Positions 38,717 through 46,334 of a stretch of 64,000 nt of DNA are shown here, one piece after another. Position 1 is the stretch's first letter. Every line of letters begins with the position of its first letter. A model generated the notes under the pieces. That model was not told the DNA's origin. It saw nothing but the letters and a program-made list of their open reading frames with translations, and made no database searches. The position numbers and the translations under genes were made by a program. This DNA is from a virus, in IMG/VR virus record IMGVR_UViG_3300042521_002893, positions 1-64,000 of that record, one strand, 5' to 3'.

Positions 38717-39361
38717 ATGATCTCTAAACCTGTCATTCTAACACCTGAACAAAAAGCAGATCGCTCTAAAAAGCCATCTTATAAAAAAGGTAACAAAATT
38801 GACTTCAAATGTGTTGCATGGCTCAATGGTAGGCTAGTACGATCTTTGCCTAACGATAAGGGCGATCGCACTTTGATGTTTAGATGCACTGATGGATCAG
38901 TATTTAGAGTTTTGGATCTGGCGCGATCTGATTCTACTTTTATTACTAGAGTTCTAGCGGATATAGAAAAGTATTTCAAAGAGGATCATCTCTGGTCAGT
39001 TTATCCTCAAGCATTGAACAAATTTCAGGGTATCGTACCGTTTGCTTGTGGTGATGGTCGCGATCGTCCTGTTGACTGGCTAGAATTTGAAGCTAGTGTC
39101 GGTAAGAGCACAAGTGATACATCTTTAGCTTTGTATGTAGGACGTAGAGGACACAGCAACAAAGATTTTAATTTTTATAATGTTGTCATACCAGAAGATT
39201 TCAAGTTACCAAAAGGATTAAAATTCGGTCGTCATGTAGTCGGTAAAGCTAAGAGAGATGGTAATATATTTGTATTGAGTGAGTTAAAAATCATCTATGG
39301 TACTAAAAACTCTGTTCGACCTGACAAATCCAGCTCCTCTAAGGGAGAATTATCCGAATGA
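38717..39361 (+). CDS. Hypothetical protein downstream of replicase, 214 aa
   Basis: Unknown. Basic N-terminus (ADRSKKPSYKKGNKID), a beta-rich centre (FKCVAWLNGRLVRSL, TLMFRCTDGSVFRVLDLA) and a Ser-rich end. Starts after AAAGGACG. Operon with the replication gene, so a replication or DNA-binding role is possible. Its 3' end overlaps a small gene in another frame. Confidence 0.7.
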   Translation: MISKPVILTPEQKADRSKKPSYKKGNKIDFKCVAWLNGRLVRSLPNDKGDRTLMFRCTDGSVFRVLDLARSDSTFITRVLADIEKYFKEDHLWSVYPQALNKFQGIVPFACGDGRDRPVDWLEFEASVGKSTSDTSLALYVGRRGHSNKDFNFYNVVIPEDFKLPKGLKFGRHVVGKAKRDGNIFVLSELKIIYGTKNSVRPDKSSSSKGELSE

Positions 39362-39470
39362 CGAGATGTGGGCACAAGCTCATCGCAATTGGATGTGCCA
39401 ACGTAATGGTTGGACCTATGGCCAATTCGCACGATATTGTAACAAAGTGCGATCGTTTGAAGAAAGTTAG
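39297..39470 (+). CDS. Small overlapping protein, 57 aa
   Basis: In frame with ATG 39297 the product begins MVLKTLFDLTNPAPLREN and continues DEMWAQAHRNWMCQRNGWTY, ending NKVRSFEES. Its Trp/Asn/Arg-rich centre looks conserved-protein-like and far better than the competing frame from the ATGA at 39358. It overlaps the 214-aa gene by 65 nt. No clear ribosome site. Function unknown. Confidence 0.5.
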   Translation: MVLKTLFDLTNPAPLRENYPNDEMWAQAHRNWMCQRNGWTYGQFARYCNKVRSFEES

Positions 39471-39505
39471 TCTATAATAGTTTTAGGTTTAGAACATGGT
39501 TTCCG

Positions 39506-39543
39506 GATCGCAATTGAGTCACCCAATTGCGATCTTTTTTTTT
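39506..39543 (+). terminator. Rho-independent terminator of replication operon
   Basis: Stem GATCGCAATTG / CAATTGCGATC (39506-39516 / 39524-39534) followed by nine T. Strong. Confidence 0.95.
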
Positions 39544-39565
39544 GTTTATGCGATTAATAGATTGA

Positions 39566-39641
39566 TCCTCTGCCCTGGACTTGAACCAGGATGATGAACA
39601 CCTTAGAAGGGTGGTGGCTTGTCCAATTAGCCCAGCAGAGG
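39566..39641 (-). tRNA. tRNA-Arg (UCU)
   Basis: Acceptor CCTCTGC pairs with GCAGAGG; T arm CCTGG-TTCAAGT-CCAGG; anticodon loop CTTCTAA gives UCU (AGA codons). The anticodon stem has a C-U mismatch at 27-43. 3' CCA is not encoded. Confidence 0.85.
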
Positions 39642-39645
39642 GAAG

Positions 39646-39718
39646 TCCAGAGTGTAGGAGTTGAACCTACCTAAGACGAATTATGAGTTCGTTGCCTAAT
39701 CCGCTCGGCCAACCCTGG
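39646..39718 (-). tRNA. tRNA with CAU anticodon (Met or Ile2)
   Basis: Acceptor CCAGGGT/ACTCTGG, D arm GCC...GGC, anticodon stem ACGAA/TTCGT around CTCATAA, five-base variable loop, T arm GTAGG/CCTAC. CAU could be elongator Met, or Ile2 if lysidine-modified to read AUA. Confidence 0.85.
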
Positions 39719-39811
39719 GTATTTTTTTAAGTATTATAGAACAAATAGAGACGCTTTTCAAACAACCGCTTTTTATTTCCTTATTTCTGTTCCGTTATTC
39801 AAAGTGCGCCT

Positions 39812-40288
39812 TTAGCCTTGTCCCCGTATCAGCCTACGGTTATCTCTATTTTCAGCAGCCGTTTCATGAATACTATCCATTATCTCTTCGTCGGAGGATT
39901 CCTTCATGAGCTTGCGCTTGAGCTCATGATGTTGGCCATAGATAGTGGAATAAAACTCTCTACCCTCAGACCAGGCTTCTTTGGCTGTAATGAGCCGATT
40001 TTTGGCTACACGTACAATAGTGTCGATTTTACCCTCCAAGGAACCTGCATACTTCTCTCTACTAGCGTATTGCTCTACGAGCTTAGCAAAGTCATCGCGT
40101 AGCCACGTTTCAATCGCGAGGGCAATAGCCAACAGCTCTACACTTTCTCCAGTTTGTTTTTGCAGCCAGTGGCGGACAATATCCCCAAACAGTGGTCCGA
40201 TACCGTAAAACTCTGTACCTGCGGCGGTCACCGCATCTTCAAAGTCAAGAATACGTTCTTCCAAAACATCTCTGTTAATTGATACCAT
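39812..40288 (-). CDS. Hypothetical helical protein, 158 aa
   Basis: Unknown, helical. Contains QKQTGESVELLAIALAIETWLRDDFAKLVEQYASREK and EAWSEGREFYSTIYGQHHELKRKL. AAAGGAGGAC ribosome site. Between tRNA genes on the leftward strand. Confidence 0.7.
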   Translation of the reverse strand: MVSINRDVLEERILDFEDAVTAAGTEFYGIGPLFGDIVRHWLQKQTGESVELLAIALAIETWLRDDFAKLVEQYASREKYAGSLEGKIDTIVRVAKNRLITAKEAWSEGREFYSTIYGQHHELKRKLMKESSDEEIMDSIHETAAENRDNRRLIRGQG

Positions 40289-40322
40289 TTCTATGTCCTC
40301 CTTTGTTAACTGTTCAATGAGA

Positions 40323-40395
40323 ATGAGACATGGAAGAATCGAACTTCCATCAAGAGGTTAAAAGCCCCGTGCTTTACCGTTAAGCTAATGTCTCA
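40323..40395 (-). tRNA. tRNA-Lys (UUU)
   Basis: Acceptor TGAGACA/TGTCTCA; loop CTTTTAA gives UUU; T arm ATGGAAG-TTCGATT-CTTCCAT. One C-U mismatch at the base of the anticodon stem. Overlaps the 3' end of the 137-aa gene by 16 nt. Confidence 0.85.
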
Positions 40396-40793
40396 CTTTT
40401 TTTATAATACACGATGTCTTCTATGACCGTCAATAGAAACACCAACTGGATAATCGGCCACAGTATACGCAGCACTCTATAGTCAGATCGCATTTCTACA
40501 TTCAGAAAGTGATGATTTTCCTTCTCTTCCTCAATGGTAAAGATTAACATGCAGTTATTCACGTTAACTTTCGTGACGTTGCGATCTTGTTCTATAGTCA
40601 CTTCTTGTGTGTGACCAAAACGTTCTAGATTAAATCGTACTAACTCAGAAGATTTTGAAAAAACTTCTTTTACTTTTACACCGCACAAAGTAAACCAATG
40701 AGCTTTGTCTAGATGCCATATATCTAGGAGATGGTTTCTTTGAAGACTAATAGGTATATCAAACCTATATTTATTCTTAGCGATCAGATACAT
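40380..40793 (-). CDS. Putative membrane-anchored protein, 137 aa
   Basis: Start at ATG 40793 (MYLIAKNKYRFDIPISLQR), just after the upstream stop. Beta-rich body; C-terminal hydrophobic helix ILWPIIQLVFLLTVIEDIVYY (about 108-128) is a likely tail anchor. The stop lies inside the tRNA-Lys gene. Unknown function. Confidence 0.65.
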   Translation of the reverse strand: MYLIAKNKYRFDIPISLQRNHLLDIWHLDKAHWFTLCGVKVKEVFSKSSELVRFNLERFGHTQEVTIEQDRNVTKVNVNNCMLIFTIEEEKENHHFLNVEMRSDYRVLRILWPIIQLVFLLTVIEDIVYYKKSETLA

Positions 40794-40794
40794 T

Positions 40795-41028
40795 TTAATT
40801 AATTCCGAGATTTCGATTTTCAAAAAGTTCCTTTTCATTAATAACTTTACAGGTGTTCAGACATCCTTGTTTCTTAGCGTACTGACAAATACGTGTGTGT
40901 TGTACATCTGGTGGAAACTCTACATCATAGATCCGCTCGAACGTTTCACCGTTCTTAACAGGTCTACTAACATAAAATCTACCTTCTAAAACCCGAGTTT
41001 CACAAACAGGACAGATTTGAATTTTCAT
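40795..41028 (-). CDS. Zinc-ribbon protein, 77 aa
   Basis: MKIQICPVCETRV and CQYAKKQGCLNTC give a CxxC...C...CxxxC set. Overlaps the nblA stop by ATGA. May bind nucleic acid or a host protein; unknown. Confidence 0.7.
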   Translation of the reverse strand: MKIQICPVCETRVLEGRFYVSRPVKNGETFERIYDVEFPPDVQHTRICQYAKKQGCLNTCKVINEKELFENRNLGIN

Positions 41029-41225
41029 AGTTGACGATTAATGTTTTGTTGATAATCCTTTACACCCAGACTTTTTTTCAGTATAGTCTTATACATTGTT
41101 TCTCTGATTATCATGGTTCTGTGAACTTTCTTTAATAAATCCCTGGCCTGATCGCCGCTCATCATATCGACTTTTTTATCGAATACGACCAATTCAAGTT
41201 CTTGTTCTAAGGTAAGTTCTTCCAT
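41025..41225 (-). CDS. nblA: NblA-like phycobilisome degradation protein, 66 aa
   Basis: LTLEQELELVVFDKKVDMMSGDQARDLLKKVHRTMIIRETMYKTILKKSLG follows the NblA pattern closely: LSLEQEF, xxMSxDQAxDxL, (M)xxRExMYKxxLKxxxG, and the 60-66 aa length. NblA bridges phycobilisomes to the ClpCP protease during nutrient stress, causing bleaching. Phage copies are known from freshwater cyanophages. First gene in a three-gene leftward operon with the zinc-ribbon and tail-anchored proteins; TAGGAACC precedes the ATG. Confidence 0.85.
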   Translation of the reverse strand: MEELTLEQELELVVFDKKVDMMSGDQARDLLKKVHRTMIIRETMYKTILKKSLGVKDYQQNINRQL

Positions 41226-41288
41226 TGGTTCCTAAGCTAATTGGTTGTCGATATCATATCATAGGTGCTATAGTATTGCACAGGTCAT

Positions 41289-41361
41289 GCCGCCATAGCT
41301 CAATCGGTGGAGCAGTGGTTTTGTAAACCGAAGGTTCCGAGTTCGAGTCTCGGTGGCGGCT
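41289..41361 (+). tRNA. tRNA-Thr (UGU)
   Basis: Acceptor GCCGCCA/TGGCGGC, anticodon loop TTTGTAA (UGU), T arm CCGAG-TTCGAGT-CTCGG. All stems pair. Lies 19 nt before a small rightward gene. Confidence 0.95.
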
Positions 41362-41379
41362 TCTACAGGAGGACATACC

Positions 41380-41553
41380 ATGATACAACCTAACTGGCAA
41401 GCAAGTGGCGAACCTCAAAGGAAGAGCAAGAAAACGCCGCGCAAACATCAAGCATGGTTAGCAGCACATCGATTACTGGTAGAACGCCTTAAGAAAGGTA
41501 TCAATTGTGACCCTGAAAAGGGTCTTTTTTTTTGTCTAAATCCGTCCTTTTGA
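41380..41553 (+). CDS. Small basic protein overlapping a terminator, 57 aa
   Basis: MIQPNWQASGEPQRKSKKTP... with a basic, helical stretch (KHQAWLAAHRLLVERLKKG). AGGAGGACA ribosome site. A perfect terminator (41509-41533) lies before the stop codon at 41553, so the full product needs read-through; see findings. May be a short RNA-linked or DNA-binding peptide. Confidence 0.55.
   Translation: MIQPNWQASGEPQRKSKKTPRKHQAWLAAHRLLVERLKKGINCDPEKGLFFCLNPSF
41509..41533 (+). terminator. Rho-independent terminator inside the 57-aa gene
   Basis: GACCCT-GAAA-AGGGTC followed by nine T. Confidence 0.9.
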
Positions 41554-41602
41554 TCGCACGAGTTTGAATCAATTATTATATAGATCGATGCGATCTGTGT
41601 GA

Positions 41603-42922
41603 ATGATGGTAAAGTATTACGTTCTAGATACCAATGTTCTATTGCATGACAGCCTATCCATATACAAGTTTGATGATAATGTTGTAGTTCTTTGTATAAG
41701 TGTTTTAGAAGAATTGGATTCTTTCAAAACAGGAGATGGCGTATTAAATCGTAATGCAAGACACGTTTCTAGGGAGCTTGATAAATTACGTCAACAAGGC
41801 GATTTAATTCAAGGTGTATCTTTACCTAACGGTGGCAAACTAATTATATCTGTCATCAGTCAAGAAATTATATCTAAGATACCGGCTGAATTGTCTAGAG
41901 ATAAAGTTGATAATTGTCTACTCGCCACAGCCAAATATCTAACTGAGTTACGAGAAAAGAGTGATGAACAAGTTGTTCTTGTAACTAAAGATATAAATCT
42001 CCGTGTAAAAGCGGGTGGACTTCGTGTAAAGACAGAAGATTACAGATCTGAGAAAATTGACCACACACATTTATATGATGGTCACTCAGAAACCGTTATG
42101 ACAGCAGATCAAATGAGTCAGTTATTTGATCGCGGTATTGTTACAAACGATCCTTACTTCCCTAACGAGTGTATAACTGTACGAGATGTAGCGAATCCTT
42201 CTCATACTGTTCTAGCGATCTATAAACAGGGAGTGATCAGAGCGTTACCAAAGCTGGATCAAATTAGTAGAATCACTCCTAAAAATAGAGAACAAACATT
42301 TGCCCTGCATTTACTCTTAGATGACTCTGTACCCCTTGTAACGATAAGTGGTGCTGCTGGTACAGGTAAGAGTCTTATGGCCTTAGCTGTGGGCTTATCA
42401 AAGGTACAGGCGGGTGTTTATACTCGTATGTTGGTTTCCAAGCCTACAATGCCTATGGGAGGCTCTAAGAACGATTTAGGGTTTTTACCAGGATCATTAA
42501 GTGAGAAACTAACACCTTGGTTAGCTCCGATCAAAGACAACCTTGATGTGATTTGTAACTATAAGCACGACAAAAAGACCAAACGTAGTGCTTATGACGA
42601 TCTAGAGGAACAAGGTCTTATACAGGCTGAATCACTTGCTCACATACGAGGACGATCGCTACCAGAACAATATATATGGGTAGACGAAGCTCAGAATATG
42701 AGTCCATCAGAAGTGAAGACCGTTTTAACTAGAATCGGTGAAGGTTCTAAATGTATACTATCTGGAGATCCTACTCAAATAGATAGTAGTTATTTAGATA
42801 GTGGTAGCAATGGGTTAAGTCTTGTCGTAGAACGGTTCAAAGAAAGCGATCTTTCTGCTCATATAACATTGAGTAAGACAGAGCGATCGCCTTTGAGTGA
42901 ATTAGCTGCTAGACTCCTCTGA
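41603..42922 (+). CDS. PhoH-like ATPase with N-terminal PIN domain, 439 aa
   Basis: N-terminal PIN nuclease-like domain: YYVLDTNVLLHD (residues 4-15), acidic residues at about 44 and 92-110. C-terminal PhoH ATPase: SGAAGTGKSLMALAVGL (Walker A, about 245), PMGGSKNDLGFLPGSLSEKLTPW, QYIWVDEAQNMSPSEVKTVLTR (Walker B, about 355) and KCILSGDPTQID. PhoH2-type PIN-PhoH proteins unwind and cleave RNA. PhoH-like genes are frequent in cyanophages. Rightward. Confidence 0.9.
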   Translation: MMVKYYVLDTNVLLHDSLSIYKFDDNVVVLCISVLEELDSFKTGDGVLNRNARHVSRELDKLRQQGDLIQGVSLPNGGKLIISVISQEIISKIPAELSRDKVDNCLLATAKYLTELREKSDEQVVLVTKDINLRVKAGGLRVKTEDYRSEKIDHTHLYDGHSETVMTADQMSQLFDRGIVTNDPYFPNECITVRDVANPSHTVLAIYKQGVIRALPKLDQISRITPKNREQTFALHLLLDDSVPLVTISGAAGTGKSLMALAVGLSKVQAGVYTRMLVSKPTMPMGGSKNDLGFLPGSLSEKLTPWLAPIKDNLDVICNYKHDKKTKRSAYDDLEEQGLIQAESLAHIRGRSLPEQYIWVDEAQNMSPSEVKTVLTRIGEGSKCILSGDPTQIDSSYLDSGSNGLSLVVERFKESDLSAHITLSKTERSPLSELAARLL

Positions 42923-43522
42923 AGTTAGTCTGTATGACCAATCATCGGTAGCGATAGATCCTCCTTCACAGTAGTACCGTTTGGAGGCCACTTTGAATTT
43001 AGGTAAGGGAGGATTATCGCTACCACTTAAACTTGCGTCTACAAACTGAACTCTATTGTTAGGTAAAAGCGCAAATTGACCGTTATTTAATGCGATCATA
43101 TTAAAACTTTTATGTTCTTCTGGATCTTCTGTATAACTTAAAGATAGTCTATCTGATGGGGTATAACTATCTATAGTAAGAACATAATAACCTCTCATCT
43201 TTTTGCTTCTTATATAGGCTATACAATCTATATTGTTTATAACGCTTTTTTTAATCACATTAATGTAATTATCAAAACAATCCCATAACTGTAATTCGTT
43301 TGTTTGTAAGTAATTATTTCCTTCTTTGTGCAGAATACATTCTATTGGAAGTTTGTCATATAACGCTCCGTATTCTGGTATATACACCTCAAATCTAAAC
43401 GCCTCTCCTGGCACACTTTTTACAGTGGCTAATCGTGCTTTTATAAGTCTTTTAGAGTCACCATTCTCTAAATACTCAGATCTTATAAGAACTGGGAGAG
43501 GCGGCAGATTCACTATGTTCAT
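42902..43522 (-). CDS. Hypothetical protein, 206 aa
   Basis: Unknown, beta-rich (AFRFEVYIPEYGALYDKLPIECILHKEGNNYL); C-terminus overlaps PhoH's end by 21 nt on the other strand. Last gene of a leftward island of seven small genes between phoH and the portal. Confidence 0.7.
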   Translation of the reverse strand: MNIVNLPPLPVLIRSEYLENGDSKRLIKARLATVKSVPGEAFRFEVYIPEYGALYDKLPIECILHKEGNNYLQTNELQLWDCFDNYINVIKKSVINNIDCIAYIRSKKMRGYYVLTIDSYTPSDRLSLSYTEDPEEHKSFNMIALNNGQFALLPNNRVQFVDASLSGSDNPPLPKFKVASKRYYCEGGSIATDDWSYRLTSEESSS

Positions 43523-43749
43523 AGCGGTGTCAGAAACAGTTCTTTACTATCTACATACATTGGATTAACGTTTAGCGATTTTGTTATGTAGTATCCATCT
43601 CTTTTCCCGTGTTTGGCAAAAAAGACAATACCGTAAGGTAACATCGCACCATCCTTGTATTGTATGGCTATAGCTTTTCTATACGCCGTGTGTTTACCTT
43701 TAATCTTTCCAATGTAATGTATACACCAGGCTTTTCTAGGACTTTTCAT
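43519..43749 (-). CDS. Hypothetical protein, 76 aa
   Basis: Basic and aromatic, WCIHYIGKIKGKHTAYRKAIAIQYKDGAMLPYG; beta-like. Overlaps both neighbours by 4-14 nt. Unknown. Confidence 0.7.
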   Translation of the reverse strand: MKSPRKAWCIHYIGKIKGKHTAYRKAIAIQYKDGAMLPYGIVFFAKHGKRDGYYITKSLNVNPMYVDSKELFLTPL

Positions 43750-43948
43750 TTTTTGTCTTTTTGAAAAGTTCTATCACCTTTGTTTCTATTTCTCCACGAC
43801 TTTTATTTATCACTTCGTCGTCCGAGTTTGTGACAGTTTTCAATTTTTGATAGAGAACTTCCAATTCTTTTCTACCAAATGTTTTTACCAAATACGAGAT
43901 TTTTTCCAACGTGGTAGTTTTAATTAAATGATCCAAGTAGTTCAACAT
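43736..43948 (-). CDS. Hypothetical helical protein, 70 aa
   Basis: MLNYLDHLIKTTTLEKISYLVKTFGRKELEVLYQKLKTV; all helical. Overlaps the 121-aa gene. Unknown. Confidence 0.7.
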   Translation of the reverse strand: MLNYLDHLIKTTTLEKISYLVKTFGRKELEVLYQKLKTVTNSDDEVINKSRGEIETKVIELFKKTKNEKS

Positions 43949-44307
43949 TTGTTTTGCTCGTTGTCATAGAGTATCAGAGCCATTTCTAGAGTAGCACGAA
44001 AGCAACGTTCGAGTACATCTATTTTTCCTTGATCTTCATTAGCTATAAGGGCTTCTGTTACAGCTTGAACAAGGTAACATAGCAGATCTAAACAATTTTG
44101 AAACCCGTCAATATACGGAGATTTACCGTTTTGAGGCTGTATATACAAACCGTTTTTGTTATAGAGATATTCTGATCGCTCAGCTATAGCTTTCCCTATT
44201 TCCGTATAACGATCCATACCGTTTATACGTTGCAGGACGATCGCAAAACACGGCATCAAGTTATTTTTTTTGGGATTATTTTGTTCAATAGTTGCGATCT
44301 TTGTCAT
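43942..44307 (-). CDS. Hypothetical protein, 121 aa
   Basis: Helical, with CFAIVLQRINGMDRYTEIGKAIAERSEYL and a Cys-rich end (LDLLCYLVQAVTEAL..CFRATLEMALILYD). Unknown. ATGA overlap with the 85-aa gene. Confidence 0.7.
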   Translation of the reverse strand: MTKIATIEQNNPKKNNLMPCFAIVLQRINGMDRYTEIGKAIAERSEYLYNKNGLYIQPQNGKSPYIDGFQNCLDLLCYLVQAVTEALIANEDQGKIDVLERCFRATLEMALILYDNEQNKC

Positions 44308-44561
44308 AGAGATTCGTACAAAGTTTGTATAAATTGATATATGACGCGATCGTTCTCGTATTCTTTAGCTAATCGCGCCAATAATGTTCTAATAGCTATA
44401 CTACATCCATATTGGGCTATGTTGGTTTCGGTAGCTATTTCATATATGTCTCTATGCAAAGAATTATTATCGTTGATGTTCTTAGAAATCACTTTCTTTA
44501 ATGCTGTCAATTCTAATTCTACTTTACTTAACCTTTCGTAAATATCAGTCTGAGTTTCCAT
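44304..44561 (-). CDS. Hypothetical coiled-coil protein, 85 aa
   Basis: METQTDIYERLSKVELELTALKKVISKNI is a coiled coil. AAAGGAGTA precedes the start. Unknown. Confidence 0.7.
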   Translation of the reverse strand: METQTDIYERLSKVELELTALKKVISKNINDNNSLHRDIYEIATETNIAQYGCSIAIRTLLARLAKEYENDRVIYQFIQTLYESL

Positions 44562-44733
44562 CGAAGTACTCCTTTACTCCTTTAACAAGTACGGACTCTG
44601 TTTCGTTTCGTCCACAACCCCAACAATATGCAATAATCAACACAGCTACTTGCACAGATTGTTGAAAGGATAATTGTGATACAATACTCCTTGCTAACAA
44701 TTCAAGAGTATCATTCGTCAGGGGTTTCATCAT
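44545..44733 (-). CDS. Hypothetical protein, 62 aa
   Basis: Helical with QSVQVAVLIIAYCWGCGRNETESVLVKG. Overlaps both neighbours; start at 44733 or 44730. Unknown. Confidence 0.65.
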   Translation of the reverse strand: MMKPLTNDTLELLARSIVSQLSFQQSVQVAVLIIAYCWGCGRNETESVLVKGVKEYFDGNSD

Positions 44734-44860
44734 CTCTAAAAAGTAAAAGAAAAACGAACGTGAAACTTACGGTTAGCGATAATGTTAACATGGTGCCCAA
44801 TAAAAAAGAAAATAAGGCAAGACTTATCGGCTCTGTTTGTACTAAGTTATTTATGTCCAT
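44711..44860 (-). CDS. Small single-pass membrane protein, 49 aa
   Basis: Start at ATG 44860 (MDINNLVQTEP) gives a compact protein with one long hydrophobic segment (ISLALFSFLLGTMLTLSLT then VSFTFVFLLLF) and a short acidic tail (RDDETPDE). Could be a holin-like or spanin-like protein but nothing decides this. First gene of the leftward island, 40 nt from the divergent portal gene. Confidence 0.6.
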   Translation of the reverse strand: MDINNLVQTEPISLALFSFLLGTMLTLSLTVSFTFVFLLLFRDDETPDE

Positions 44861-44900
44861 AATGGTTGATCTTATTACTCCGATTGAGAGTTTAACATAA

Positions 44901-46268
44901 ATGGCTTCTTTTTTCAAGAATGTTAGCGATCTATTATACTTAGTCAACGGCAGATCGCGTTCTCGCAAGCGTGGAAGACCTTCTCAAGGTGCTGATCTTA
45001 TAGGAAGCCAAGATCAACTTCGTCCTGTCGGTCACAACACTTACAGAACGAGAGTATGGGACATTGTAGAGTTACCCATACGAGGATTACTTTACGGTGA
45101 TGTAGCATTAGCCATAGAGTGTGAGGAGATGATAACATGGAGTCCTGAGATGACAACATGTTTACGTCTTATCAGTCAGAATTGTTTCCAGTCATCTGAT
45201 GGTAGTGTTGAATCGTGGCGTGTTAAAACAAAAAGGGATGATGGTTTACTGTTAGAACGCTCTCCTAACGATAGAGTAATAGGAATCGCAAGGGATTTAT
45301 CCAATAGATATTCTGGTAGAGATCCTGTACTTGGTGCTCAACGCCTCGAACAAGCTGTATACGGGGCGTATGGTAGAGGTGATGCTTTTATGGAATTAAG
45401 CATCCAAAACGATGGTGCAGGACGATGGTACATTGAGCGATCTAATTATCTACCAGCATGGTCGATGTTTGTAGAAGAGGATGAAACAGGGAAATTAATT
45501 AGTTATCGACAACAAGTAAGAACACAATCTTCTGAAAGCGATCGCATTTGGGGAGGTTATGATACAGCTCGTATATTACAGTTCTCTTATGGTATGCGAC
45601 AACGTTATGGATTCCCAGCGTGTTTCGCACAAATAGAAAGTTGGCGTAAAATGAAAGATGCCAGTATTCTTTTAGAGCGATCGGCAGGAGAATCACTGGC
45701 CTTTTGGATACACACCTGTGGTGAACAACACGATAATACTTATTTACAAAATTACAGAAGCGAATTCGAGGCCAACTTAGCAAGTGGTCAAGGTTACATA
45801 AGTCACGTCTATCTACCTCATGGTAGTGACATTAGACGCAGTAGTGAAGCCAATCCTTCTTTGAAAGGACTTATGGATTACTATATGCAGACACGGTATT
45901 CTTGTATGCTACCTACGGTTCCTGTACCTCTTATTGCAGGACTAGGTATTGTTCAAGGTGCAAGTAAAGAACTAGGTAATTTACCTGCTATATCCTATGG
46001 TAGAACGATCGCACATGCGCGATCTATCATTGCTGAACAGATTATATACGCCATAGGACTTGAATATACATTGAACTATGGATATGAAGAATGGTGTGAA
46101 GAACGTCCCTTTGTTGAAATAGCATGGCCTAGTTGGGTAAACTTTGATGGTATCCCTGGATTAAACCCAGTTAGTCAACCTAGTAAACCTATAGAAGTTC
46201 AGGAAGAAGAAGCAAAAGAAAAATTCGTTCAACTCAATGGGGATTTTCTAAGAACCCGTTTTGGATGA
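44901..46268 (+). CDS. Probable portal protein, 455 aa
   Basis: The pattern of a basic N-terminal patch (GRSRSRKRGRPSQG), then VWDIVELPIRGLLYGDVALAIECEEMITWSPEMTTCLRLISQN and a long mixed body with a helix-rich middle, position directly upstream of the head maturation genes, and the length all fit a tailed-phage portal: the dodecameric ring at the capsid vertex. No sequence signature is decisive, so this rests partly on context. Confidence 0.7.
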   Translation: MASFFKNVSDLLYLVNGRSRSRKRGRPSQGADLIGSQDQLRPVGHNTYRTRVWDIVELPIRGLLYGDVALAIECEEMITWSPEMTTCLRLISQNCFQSSDGSVESWRVKTKRDDGLLLERSPNDRVIGIARDLSNRYSGRDPVLGAQRLEQAVYGAYGRGDAFMELSIQNDGAGRWYIERSNYLPAWSMFVEEDETGKLISYRQQVRTQSSESDRIWGGYDTARILQFSYGMRQRYGFPACFAQIESWRKMKDASILLERSAGESLAFWIHTCGEQHDNTYLQNYRSEFEANLASGQGYISHVYLPHGSDIRRSSEANPSLKGLMDYYMQTRYSCMLPTVPVPLIAGLGIVQGASKELGNLPAISYGRTIAHARSIIAEQIIYAIGLEYTLNYGYEEWCEERPFVEIAWPSWVNFDGIPGLNPVSQPSKPIEVQEEEAKEKFVQLNGDFLRTRFG

Positions 46269-46334
46269 ATTGCTATCTTTGTACGATGAATGATCCAATC
46301 TTCTCTAATCTATCTATATAACATTTAGAGTATC

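Noticed and set aside
39358-39477. 39-codon frame starting at the ATGA overlap after the 214-aa gene
   Set aside because: The alternative frame (39297-39470) gives a more protein-like Trp/Asn/Arg-rich sequence.
45499-45783. Antisense frame in the portal gene
   Set aside because: Opposite a conserved long gene, rich in Cys/Tyr/Val as is usual for antisense shadows.
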